From: Actinoplanes couchii
GTDB taxonomy: Bacteria; Actinomycetota; Actinomycetes; Mycobacteriales; Micromonosporaceae
Assembly (NCBI RefSeq): GCF_016862075.1
Contig: NZ_BOMG01000057.1
Location: 124,001 to 188,000 of the forward strand
DNA: 64,000 nucleotides
Reading direction: 5' to 3'
Shown: positions 43,081 through 50,594 of the stretch, one piece after another
Layout of the letters: each line of letters begins with the position of its first letter
Numbering within the stretch: the stretch's first letter is position 1
Program-made: the position numbers and the translations under genes
The notes under the pieces: generated by a model
Seen by the model: the letters and a program-made list of their open reading frames with translations, nothing else
What the model was told of the DNA's origin: nothing
Database searches by the model: none

Positions 43081-43498
43081 CGCTCACTCTCTCTCGTCGT
43101 ACTCCCCCGCCGTGATGATCTTCAGCGCGGAATGTCGCGACAATCTCGCACAAGGTGAGGGGCAGGACGAACGGCCGATGGTCCGGTTCCGCGCTCCGGA
43201 AGGACACCGCAACCTGACCGAAACCGTTCAGCACCCGGGGTTCGGTCCTCTTGCCGGCGGCCTTTCATGGCGCACAGCCGTGCTCGTGCCGGGAAAGCGG
43301 CGTCTCATCCGGTTTTCCGGCGTCTCATGCGGTTACCGGCGACGGCCCTGGTCCGGTCTGTCCGGCGGCTGCTTTGACCCGGCTTTCCAGCGCCTGCTTT
43401 GGTTCGGGTTCCGGCGGCGACTCTGGATCGGGTTCCGGCGGCGACTCTGGATCGGCATTCCGGTTACGGTGGTTCTCGGGTGGCCGGATACTCGAATC
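43081..43498. other. Gap upstream of the DUF4253 gene, with short repeats
   Basis: This 418-base gap has no convincing gene. It includes two 20-bp copies of a CGGCGTCTCAT-type unit near 43301-43340 and two 24-bp units at 43405-43452. The DUF4253 promoter should lie between 43453 and 43490. Confidence 0.5.
43405..43452. repeat. 24-bp direct repeat, two exact copies
   Basis: CGGGTTCCGGCGGCGACTCT plus GGAT is present twice in direct contact (43405-43428 and 43429-43452), and a partial third copy follows. Confidence 0.85.
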
Positions 43499-44524
43499 AT
43501 GGCCGCTGACCTGGATGCCGTCCGGAGGGCCCTGCGGGCGACGATGCTCGCCGACCTGCCGATCATGCCGGTTTTCGGTGATTCTCTGCTGATCAGCGGG
43601 GTGGATCCGGCGGAGATGCTGCCGGCCTGGCGGACGGCTCGGGCGGTGATGGAGTCGACCGGCCGGCGCCCGGTTTTCGTCGACGGCGACGCGCCATTTC
43701 TCGACGAGATCCTGCAGGATTCGGACTCCGAGGACCCTCCGTTCGATCCCTCCTCCGATTCTTCCGTCGCCCCCTCCCGCGAGGTCGGCTCCTCCCGCGA
43801 AGTCGCCCCGTCCCGCGAAGTCGGCCCGGCCCGCGAAGTCGGCCTCTCCCGCGAAACGGGCGAGTGGAAAGGTCCCGGCAACCTGACTGCGATGGATCAG
43901 GTGGCGCGCTCGATCGATCCGTGGCAGGCGTTGCATCATTCCTGGCGGGACGAGCCGCTCGACGACGACACGCTTCGGTCGCAGCTGGCCGGTTTCGGAC
44001 ACGCGCCTTGGGCTGAGGGCACTGGTTCGAGAGACGCGTACCCCGGCTTCGAAGTCGGCGAGGTGCGGCGGCGTGTCTCCGAACCAACATTACGGACCGT
44101 GAACCGGTACGTGTTCGATCGGGTCCGGGACGATCCCGCGTTACTGGCTCAGGTCCCGCCGTACAGCGATCGGCTCACCGGGCTGCACCAGTGGTATCAG
44201 CCGGAGCGGGTGGAACTGCTGCTGCCACCCACCACGGAGCCGCATCTGCTCGCCGGATGGGTCAGCTTCCACGGCACGCTCGGCGCGGAGAGTGTGCTGG
44301 CCGGGGCACTGTTGCAGTGGCATGACCGGTGGCAGGCCGAACTGGTGGCCGGCTGGGAGACGATGCTCCAACTCGTCGTCGGCCGACGGCCGGAGGAGCC
44401 CGACGACGCCTTCGAGGTGGCGTACCAGATAGCGCTCCTGGCCAGTCACCTGGAGATGACCGTGTGGGAGATCGCCCTCGCGGTCACCCGGGGTGACGAG
44501 TGGTTCCTGCACAACCGGCCGTGA
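43499..44524 (+). CDS. DUF4253 protein with in-frame repeat linker
   Basis: This 341-residue protein starts at ATG 43499. The N-terminal part (LDAVRRALRATMLADLPIMPVFGDSLLISG) and the C-terminal DUF4253 region (ESVLAGALLQWHDRWQAELVAGWETMLQLVVGRRPEEPDDAFEVAYQIALLA) flank a disordered linker of SREVGS/SREVAP hexapeptides, about residues 93-121. DUF4253 proteins are cytosolic and of unknown function, and some are linked to polymorphic-toxin immunity. It converges with the AurF-like gene, 17 bases apart. Confidence 0.8.
   Translation: MAADLDAVRRALRATMLADLPIMPVFGDSLLISGVDPAEMLPAWRTARAVMESTGRRPVFVDGDAPFLDEILQDSDSEDPPFDPSSDSSVAPSREVGSSREVAPSREVGPAREVGLSRETGEWKGPGNLTAMDQVARSIDPWQALHHSWRDEPLDDDTLRSQLAGFGHAPWAEGTGSRDAYPGFEVGEVRRRVSEPTLRTVNRYVFDRVRDDPALLAQVPPYSDRLTGLHQWYQPERVELLLPPTTEPHLLAGWVSFHGTLGAESVLAGALLQWHDRWQAELVAGWETMLQLVVGRRPEEPDDAFEVAYQIALLASHLEMTVWEIALAVTRGDEWFLHNRP
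43775..43861. repeat. 18-bp in-frame repeat in the DUF4253 gene
   Basis: Units of TCCCGCGAAGTCGGCCCG start at 43775, 43793, 43811, 43829 and 43847. They encode five SREVGP-like hexapeptides. Confidence 0.9.
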
Positions 44525-44541
44525 GTCAGCCCTCGTAGTGG

Positions 44542-45432
44542 TCAGCGGGCTCGGGGCAGGAGGCCGGAGGCGTGCCAGAGACGTAGGCCGGGGCCGCCGA
44601 TAAGATCGAGATCGGACAGGAACGTGATCACCCGTTCGCCGGCCCAGCGCAGGGTCTCCCGGTGGTGGGGGTTGGCGCGGGCGGCTCGGCGGCCCTCCTC
44701 CGGGTCGATGCCGACGGCCCGGTAGACGCGCGGGTCGATCAGGCGGGCGCCGGTCAGGTAGGCGGCTCGGGCGATCACCAGTTTGTCGAAGTGGATACGG
44801 GCCTTTCCTGCGGTACGAATCCGTCGGGCCAGCTCTTCCCGGGCGTACCGGACATGTCTCGCCTCTTCTACGACGTGGATGCGGGAGACCATCCGGACCA
44901 GCGGTTGTACGTTCTCGTCGGCCATCGCCTCGCGTTGCAGGATGTCCAGGATCTCCTCGGCGATGAGGATGGCCGCGTACATGCGCGGGCCGACGCCGGT
45001 GTGGGCGATCCATCTGCCGAGCCACATGTTGACGCCGGTGGGTTGATACACAGGTGTATCAAGTCGAGCGATCATCCGGCCGAACATGACCGAGTGCCGG
45101 CACTCGTCGCCGATCTCGGTGAGCGCGTACTGGGCGTGCGGGGCGGTCGGGTCCTGTCTGAAGTATTCGCGGATCAGCAGCTGCATGAGGATCGTCTCGA
45201 ACCAGACGCCCAGACCGGCGATGCTGGCGACCTCATGTCTGGTCAAGTCAACACGTTGTTCCTCGGTCATCCGGTCCCACAGCGCGGTGCCGTAGAGGCT
45301 GGAGCGGTGCGGAGGAACAAAATACTTTTCCGGTACGAACGGGGCCTCCCAGTCGATCTCCACGTCGGGGTTGTAGGAGTGCTCGGCCGAGGAGCGGATC
45401 AGCCGAACTGCGGTGCGGTCGCGGTCTGTCAT
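44542..45432 (-). CDS. AurF-like diiron oxygenase
   Basis: This 296-residue helical protein resembles p-aminobenzoate N-oxygenase AurF and related actinobacterial diiron enzymes. Carboxylate and His ligands for two irons are visible in ALTEIGDECRHSVMFG, AAILIAEEILDILQREAM and IHVVEEARHVRYAREEL. It would use O2 to oxidise an amine or a C-H bond. It diverges from the TetR gene, with a 15-bp operator candidate between them, so it is probably co-regulated with the monooxygenase operon. A perfect 20-bp palindrome lies inside its coding sequence. Confidence 0.85.
   Translation of the reverse strand: MTDRDRTAVRLIRSSAEHSYNPDVEIDWEAPFVPEKYFVPPHRSSLYGTALWDRMTEEQRVDLTRHEVASIAGLGVWFETILMQLLIREYFRQDPTAPHAQYALTEIGDECRHSVMFGRMIARLDTPVYQPTGVNMWLGRWIAHTGVGPRMYAAILIAEEILDILQREAMADENVQPLVRMVSRIHVVEEARHVRYAREELARRIRTAGKARIHFDKLVIARAAYLTGARLIDPRVYRAVGIDPEEGRRAARANPHHRETLRWAGERVITFLSDLDLIGGPGLRLWHASGLLPRAR
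45043..45062. other. Perfect 20-bp palindrome inside the AurF-like gene
   Basis: TTGATACAC-AG-GTGTATCAA has nine-base perfect arms. It falls on codons for LDTPVYQP. One arm, GTGTATCAA, recurs at 49722-49730 in the alpha/beta hydrolase gene of the same cluster. Confidence 0.85.
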
Positions 45433-45472
45433 CCGGTCCTCCCGGAAATGCTCGACGTCGCCGGTCCTTGAC

Positions 45473-45487
45473 GTTACCGGCGGTAAC
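45473..45487. promoter_or_regulatory. TetR operator candidate between the divergent aurF-like and tetR genes
   Basis: GTTACCGGCGGTAAC has seven-base perfect arms around one base. It lies 41 bases from the AurF-like start and 17 from the TetR start, the usual place for an autoregulating TetR dimer. Confidence 0.7.
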
Positions 45488-45503
45488 AGTTACTTCTAGT
45501 ACT

Positions 45504-46703
45504 ATGAGTTCGGTCACTCCACCCGTCAAGCCCGTCCGTCCCTGCGACGGCCGCAAGGCCACCACTCGCGCCGGAGATGAGGGCAAGACCGCTGTTCCCA
45601 CCAACAGCGAGCGTGAGACCGTTGTTACCGCCAGCGGCGGGCGTGAGACCGCTGTTCGCGCCAGCGGCGACCGCGAGACCGCTGTTCCCGCCGACAGCGA
45701 GCGCCAGACCACTGTTCCCACCAGCAGCAAGCGCGAGACAGCTGTTACCGCCAGCGGCGACCGCGAGACCGGCACTGGGACCAACTCCGGGACCGGTCAA
45801 TTCGTTGACGGGCGTGAGACCGCCGCTCGTCCCCGGGCCGCTCGCTCCGGTGACGGGCGCCGAGTCGCTGCCCGGGCGGCGACCGGCCGCTCTGGGGACG
45901 GGCGTCGTGGGCGGTGGGACGGGCATCGGGAGCAGCGGCGGGGCGAGTTGACGGCGGCGGCCGTCGCGGCGATCCGGCAGCACGGGCCGGACGTCGGGAT
46001 GGAGACGATCGCCGCGCATGCCGGCGTCAGCAAGCCGGTGCTGTACCGCTACTTCGCCGACAAGTCCGAGTTGTGGCTGGCCGTCGGGCAGGTGGCCGGG
46101 CAGATGGTGCTCGACGACATGATCCCGGCGGTCGCCGCGGTTCGCGAGGACCGGGCCGTGGTCGCCGCGGCCATCGACATCTACCTGACCCGCATCGAGT
46201 CGGATCTTCATCTGTACCGGTTCGTGGTCCATCAACCCGACGTCACCCGGGGCCGGGACGTGGTCGCCGACGTGATGGACACGGTGGCCAGCGGGCTGGC
46301 CCGGATCTTCGGGGACCGGTTGCGGGCACGCGGGCTGGACTCGGGGGCAGCGCTGCCGTGGGCCTACGGCGTGGTCGGTTACGTCCAGGCGGTCGGCGAC
46401 TGGTGGCTGCGGCAGCAGCAGCCGATCAGCCGGGACGCCCTCACCGACTACCTGACGACGTTCCTGTGGAGCGGCATCGCCGGCATGCGCCAGGCCGCGG
46501 ACATCCCCGGCGGTCTGGCAGCGGCACGAGACACCCCCGGCGGTCCGGCCGCGGCACGAGACACCCCCGGCGGTCCGGCTGCGGCACGAGACGTCCCCGG
46601 CAGTCTGGCAGCGATGCGAGACATCTCCAGCGGCACGATGGGCGTGCCGGCCACCCTCGGCGACCTCCCGAGAAGTGAGAGTGCGGGGGTGCGGGACATA
46701 TGA
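45504..46703 (+). CDS. TetR-family regulator with repeat extensions at both ends
   Basis: This 399-residue protein is about twice the usual TetR length. The DNA-binding domain is at about 137-185 (RRGELTAAAVAAIRQHGPDVG, then HAGVSKPVLYRYFADKSELW), and the ligand-binding helices run to about 340. Residues 29-92 are 10-residue repeats (TAVPTNSERE-like), followed by an Arg/Gly-rich stretch. Residues 332-377 are a second 10-residue repeat (DTPGGPAAAR-like). The core looks intact, so the tails are probably disordered additions. The stop overlaps the next start. It is the likely repressor of the cluster. Confidence 0.88.
   Translation: MSSVTPPVKPVRPCDGRKATTRAGDEGKTAVPTNSERETVVTASGGRETAVRASGDRETAVPADSERQTTVPTSSKRETAVTASGDRETGTGTNSGTGQFVDGRETAARPRAARSGDGRRVAARAATGRSGDGRRGRWDGHREQRRGELTAAAVAAIRQHGPDVGMETIAAHAGVSKPVLYRYFADKSELWLAVGQVAGQMVLDDMIPAVAAVREDRAVVAAAIDIYLTRIESDLHLYRFVVHQPDVTRGRDVVADVMDTVASGLARIFGDRLRARGLDSGAALPWAYGVVGYVQAVGDWWLRQQQPISRDALTDYLTTFLWSGIAGMRQAADIPGGLAAARDTPGGPAAARDTPGGPAAARDVPGSLAAMRDISSGTMGVPATLGDLPRSESAGVRDI
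45588..45767. repeat. 30-bp x6 in-frame repeat, N-terminal part of tetR
   Basis: Six units with exact 30-base spacing start ACCGCTGTTCCC-like at 45588, 45618, 45648, 45678, 45708 and 45738. They differ mainly at third positions and at a few replacement sites. Confidence 0.92.
46501..46620. repeat. 30-bp x4 in-frame repeat, C-terminal part of tetR
   Basis: Four units with exact 30-base spacing start ACACCCCCGGCGG-like at 46501, 46531, 46561 and 46591, and a partial fifth follows. The middle two differ by one base. Confidence 0.92.
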
Positions 46704-46999
46704 ACGACGAGGAATATCGGGGGCCGGCGACCCTGTGTCTCGAGGACGGGCCGGTGGTGGTCGAGGTTCGGATGTCGGCCCGGTTCGAACCTGTCGAGGG
46801 GCGGTTCCGCTGGGCCGGGCGCACCGGGCCGCACGACCTGCTGCGTCAGCGGGTCGGGGGTGGGCTGCGGAAAGCCACGATCGTGGTGCCCGGCTCGCCG
46901 GAGACCGCGGTCCGGCTGGGTGATCCTGATCCGTGGGGCGGCGTCCGGATCTCCGGGTCCGGGACGCCGCCGTGGTTCGTACCGGGAGGCTCATGTTGA
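46700..46999 (+). CDS. DUF4873 protein
   Basis: This 99-residue protein matches DUF4873: YRGPATLCLEDGPVVVEVRMSARFEPVEGRFRWAGRTGP, then VVPGSPETAVRLGDPDPWGGVRISGSGTPPW. DUF4873 is often fused to, or encoded next to, flavin monooxygenases in actinobacteria, as here, so it may be an accessory domain of the next enzyme. The start overlaps the TetR stop (ATGA), and its end overlaps the monooxygenase start by seven bases. Confidence 0.85.
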   Translation: MNDEEYRGPATLCLEDGPVVVEVRMSARFEPVEGRFRWAGRTGPHDLLRQRVGGGLRKATIVVPGSPETAVRLGDPDPWGGVRISGSGTPPWFVPGGSC

Positions 47000-48513
47000 C
47001 CGAACATGTTGACGTATTGATCGTCGGCGCCGGGTTGTCCGGGATCGGCGCCGCCTGGCGGTTACAACGGCAGCGTCCCGGTGACACCTACGCCATCCTC
47101 GAGGCACGGGACGCGATCGGCGGCACCTGGGACCTGTTCCGCTATCCCGGCATCCGATCCGATTCGGACATGTACACGCTGAGCTATCCGTTCCGGCCCT
47201 GGCGCGAGCCGGAATCCCTAGCCTCCGGCGAGAAGATCCGCCGCTACATCCAGGAGACCGCCGACGAAGCCGGCATCACCGCGAAGATCCGGTTCGGGAC
47301 GCGGGTCACCCGCGCCACCTGGTCGTCGACGAAGTCCCGCTGGACCGTCCACACCGCCTCCGGCGACATTCTGACAAGCAATTTCCTGTACGGATGTGCC
47401 GGGTACTACGACTACGAGCACGGTTATCAGCCGGACTTCCCCGGAATCGCCGAGTACACCGGCCGGCTCGTGCACCCGCAGTCATGGCCGGCCGATCTCG
47501 ACTGGACCGGCAAACGGGTGATCGTCATCGGCAGCGGCGCGACAGCGGTGACGCTGGTCCCGGCGATGGCGGCGGACGCGGCGCACGTGACGATGCTGCA
47601 GCGCTCCCCCACCTACGTCACGCCGCTCCCGGGCCGGGACGCGGTCGCCGTCCTCGCCCGCCGGCTGCTCCCGCCGCACGCCGCGAACCGGGTCGCCCGC
47701 GCCAAGAACATCCTGCTCACCCAGGCGTTCTACCAACTCGCCCGGCACCGGCCGCGACTGGTCCGGCGGGCGCTGCGCGAGATCGCGCTCCGGTTCCTGA
47801 AGGATCCGGCGTACGTGGACGAGCACTTCAAACCCCGCTACGACCCGTGGGACCAGCGGCTGTGCGTCATCCCGTCCGGTGATCTGTATCGGTCGATCAG
47901 GACCGGGCGGGCCTCGGTGGTGACCGACCACATCGACACGTTCACGCCGTCGGGCATCCGGCTGCGGTCCGGGGCGGTGCTCGACGCCGACGTCGTGGTG
48001 TCCGCGACCGGACTGTCGCTGCTGCCGGTCGGGGGCATCGAGCTGGTCGTCGACGGGGTGACGGTCGACGTCGGCGGATCGGTGTCCTACCGGGGTCTGA
48101 TGCTGGGCGGGGTGCCGAACTTCGCCTACTGCATCGGGTACGTCAACGCCTCGTGGACGTTACGGGCCGACCTGTCCCACCGGTACGTGTTGAAGCTACT
48201 TGATCACATGGATCAACACGATCTGGCGGCGGCGACACCCGTCACGCCGGAGGGGACCGGGCGGCCACTGCTCGACCTGTCCTCCGGATACGTGCAGCGG
48301 GCCCTCGACCTGTTCCCCCGCCAGGGCGATCACGACCCGTGGCTCATCCGGCAGAACTATCTGCGCGACGTCCTCACCACTCCCCGAGCCGACGTGACCC
48401 GCGACATGAGTTTCACGCCCCGCTCCGGTCTCGCCCACGACGCGGCCGCTCTGCGCGGCTCTGACTCTGCTCCCGGCTCCACGTCCGTTTCCGGCTCTCC
48501 GAAGGTGGTCTGA
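46993..48513 (+). CDS. Flavin-containing (Baeyer-Villiger-type) monooxygenase
   Basis: This 506-residue FAD/NADPH enzyme inserts oxygen next to a ketone or oxidises a heteroatom. The FAD site is LIVGAGLSGIGAAWRL (9-24), the fingerprint YTGRLVHPQSWP fits (F/Y)xGxxxHxxxWP, and the NADPH Rossmann site is VIVIGSGATAVTLVPA. ARDAIGGTWDLFRYPGIRSDSDMYTLSYPF is a landmark shared with mycobacterial EthA/MymA-like enzymes. The start ATG 46993 follows GGGAGG. Two copies of CATGTTGAC lie in its first codons. Confidence 0.92.
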   Translation: MLTEHVDVLIVGAGLSGIGAAWRLQRQRPGDTYAILEARDAIGGTWDLFRYPGIRSDSDMYTLSYPFRPWREPESLASGEKIRRYIQETADEAGITAKIRFGTRVTRATWSSTKSRWTVHTASGDILTSNFLYGCAGYYDYEHGYQPDFPGIAEYTGRLVHPQSWPADLDWTGKRVIVIGSGATAVTLVPAMAADAAHVTMLQRSPTYVTPLPGRDAVAVLARRLLPPHAANRVARAKNILLTQAFYQLARHRPRLVRRALREIALRFLKDPAYVDEHFKPRYDPWDQRLCVIPSGDLYRSIRTGRASVVTDHIDTFTPSGIRLRSGAVLDADVVVSATGLSLLPVGGIELVVDGVTVDVGGSVSYRGLMLGGVPNFAYCIGYVNASWTLRADLSHRYVLKLLDHMDQHDLAAATPVTPEGTGRPLLDLSSGYVQRALDLFPRQGDHDPWLIRQNYLRDVLTTPRADVTRDMSFTPRSGLAHDAAALRGSDSAPGSTSVSGSPKVV

Positions 48514-49391
48514 TGTCCCGTCGTCTTTCCGAGTACCGGTTCGCCGGGCGCACCGCCGTCGTCACCGGAGCCGCCAGTGGCATCGGCGAACACCTCGCCT
48601 ACGGGCTGGCCTTCCGCGGCAGTGACCTGGTGCTGATCGACGTGACCGAGGATCGTCTCGCCACGGTCGCCGCGCGGATCCGTACCGCGAATCCGTCCTT
48701 GACCGTGGAGACCGTCGTCGCCGACCTCGCCGACCGGGCCGCCGTCGAATCCGTCGCCGCGCGGATCCTCGCCGACCACCCCGCGATCGGCCTGTTGATC
48801 AACAACGCCGGCATCGCACTCGGCGGGCGCTTCGACCAGGTGACCGTCGAGGAGTTCGAGCACGTCATGAACGTCAACTTCCGGGCGCCGATGCTGCTCA
48901 CCCACGCGCTGCTGCCCGCATTGACTGCATCGACCGGCGGTCATCTAGTCAACATGTCCAGTCTGTTCGGGTTGATCGCACCGCCCGGGCAGAGCGCGTA
49001 CAGCGCCAGCAAGTTCGCGTTGCGCGGGCTCAGCGAGGCGCTGCGCGGCGAGTTGATCGACCACGGCGTCGGTGTGACCACGGTGCATCCCGGCGGCATC
49101 CGGACACGGATCGCGGAGTCGGCGCTGATCGGCTCCCACGTACCGCGGCAAGAGATCGAACCCCAGATGAAACGCTTCGCCGCGCTGCTCAGCTTTCCCC
49201 CGGAGAAGGCCGCGGAACTGATTCTGCGGGCCGTCACCAGGCGCAAGGCCCGGCTGCTCATCGCCGTCAGCGCCAAAGCGCCCGATCTCCTGGCCCGCCT
49301 GTTGCCCGTCGGGCACGCCGCCGTCGTCCGCGCGGTCGCCGTCGCCACCAGCCGTGGGACACGACCGGCGAACACCACGATCAAAAGATGA
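48513..49391 (+). CDS. Short-chain dehydrogenase/reductase
   Basis: This 292-residue SDR has the cofactor loop VVTGAASGIGEHLA, LLINNAGIALGG and the catalytic Ser-Tyr-Lys in MSSLFGLIAPPGQSAYSASKFALRG. The acidic residue at the end of strand 2 (LVLIDVTEDRL) favours NAD(H). Its start shares one base with the monooxygenase stop, and its end overlaps the hydrolase start, so all three are co-translated. It probably makes or removes the keto group used by the monooxygenase. Confidence 0.92.
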   Translation: MSRRLSEYRFAGRTAVVTGAASGIGEHLAYGLAFRGSDLVLIDVTEDRLATVAARIRTANPSLTVETVVADLADRAAVESVAARILADHPAIGLLINNAGIALGGRFDQVTVEEFEHVMNVNFRAPMLLTHALLPALTASTGGHLVNMSSLFGLIAPPGQSAYSASKFALRGLSEALRGELIDHGVGVTTVHPGGIRTRIAESALIGSHVPRQEIEPQMKRFAALLSFPPEKAAELILRAVTRRKARLLIAVSAKAPDLLARLLPVGHAAVVRAVAVATSRGTRPANTTIKR

Positions 49392-50227
49392 GATTCGCGC
49401 TGGTACGGGGGACGCGTATCCGTCTCCACGAAAGCGGCGATCCGGACGCGACACCGGTCGTGCTCCTGCCCGGCATCGGGCGCAGCCTGGAGGATTGGGA
49501 GCTGCAGCATCCGTTGCTCGACGACGAGTACCGGGTGATCAGTATCGACATGCCGGGGTTCGGTCTGTCGGAGCGGATGCCCCCTTCCACCACGCTGGGC
49601 GTGCTCGCGGACGGGGTGTGGGCGACCCTCGACGCCATCGGGGAACACCGGCCCGTCCATCTGATGGGAAACTCGCTCGGCGGCGCGGTGTCCATGACGA
49701 TGCTGGCCGGCTCGCCTCAACGTGTATCAACATTGACTCTGGTCAACAGTGCCGGGTTCGGGCGGGAGGTCACGGCGGCGCTGCGGATGCTCGCCGTCCC
49801 CGGGCTGGGGCGGCGGATGCTGCGCCGCATCGACCGGATCAGCGCGCCGCGGATGGAACGGATGATCTTCGCGGACCGGGCTCTCGTCACGCCCGCCAGA
49901 GTGGAGATGGCCTTGCGGATCGCGCGGCAGCCGGACTTCGCGGCCGTCTATCTGGAGATCGCGCGAGCGCTCGGCGGGGTTCGCGGGGTCGGCGCCGCCT
50001 GGCGGGCTGAACTGTTGGGGCGGTTGGCGGGTAGTCCCGTGCCCACCACCCTGGTGTGGGGCGAGCGGGACCTGATCCTGCCCAGCCGGCATCTCGGGGC
50101 GGCTCGGGCGGCGTTTCCGCATGCCCGGGCGCATCTGTTCCCGGCGACCGGGCACATGCCGCAGATCGAGCGGGCTTCGGAGTTCGCCGCGCTGGTGCGG
50201 CCGATGTTGTCCCGGGTGGCTGTTTGA
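49388..50227 (+). CDS. Alpha/beta hydrolase
   Basis: This 279-residue hydrolase has the oxyanion strand VVLLPGIGRSLEDW, the nucleophile elbow GNSLGG, the acid in WGERDLILP and the base His in ATGHMPQIE. It ends the operon. After Baeyer-Villiger oxidation an ester would form, and this enzyme is well placed to cleave it. That pathway is inferred from the gene set and has not been demonstrated. Confidence 0.92.
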   Translation: MRFALVRGTRIRLHESGDPDATPVVLLPGIGRSLEDWELQHPLLDDEYRVISIDMPGFGLSERMPPSTTLGVLADGVWATLDAIGEHRPVHLMGNSLGGAVSMTMLAGSPQRVSTLTLVNSAGFGREVTAALRMLAVPGLGRRMLRRIDRISAPRMERMIFADRALVTPARVEMALRIARQPDFAAVYLEIARALGGVRGVGAAWRAELLGRLAGSPVPTTLVWGERDLILPSRHLGAARAAFPHARAHLFPATGHMPQIERASEFAALVRPMLSRVAV

Positions 50228-50594
50228 GGGCGGTTGTCGGCGCTGATCGCCAGGTCTCGGCCCCCGCGCATGTGTTCATCGCCGCATCGGAGTTCGCCGG
50301 TCGAGGCTTTCAACCCGCCGCTGCCGGATGCCACTCCGACCTGTCGTGGCAGAGGGTGTTCGGACACAGTCTCCGAGGCCGCGCCGGTCGTCATGGCGTC
50401 CGGGCATCGGCTCCCTCTCCCCCCGGTGGCCGCTCTTTCCCTTCACGACATGTTCTTTTCGACGGGCGGTTGCTGTGGGCTGTCGGCACCTTCTTGAAAG
50501 TGACCCTCGACGAGCACTGAAACCCGAGGATTCCTCCGGGGTCACTCTTCGGAAAGCTGCGGCACGGGCTGCGGTTGGTGGGCGTACCGGCAAA
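50228..50594. other. Gap with no recognised feature
   Basis: This 367-base stretch lies between the hydrolase and the end of the 1107-residue protein gene. Open frames here are short or extend from the hydrolase in another frame, and none shows a family motif. I see no clear terminator. Confidence 0.5.

Noticed and set aside
50056-50520. A 154-codon plus-strand frame that overlaps the hydrolase end
   Set aside because: It starts inside the hydrolase gene in another frame and shows no motif in its own part.
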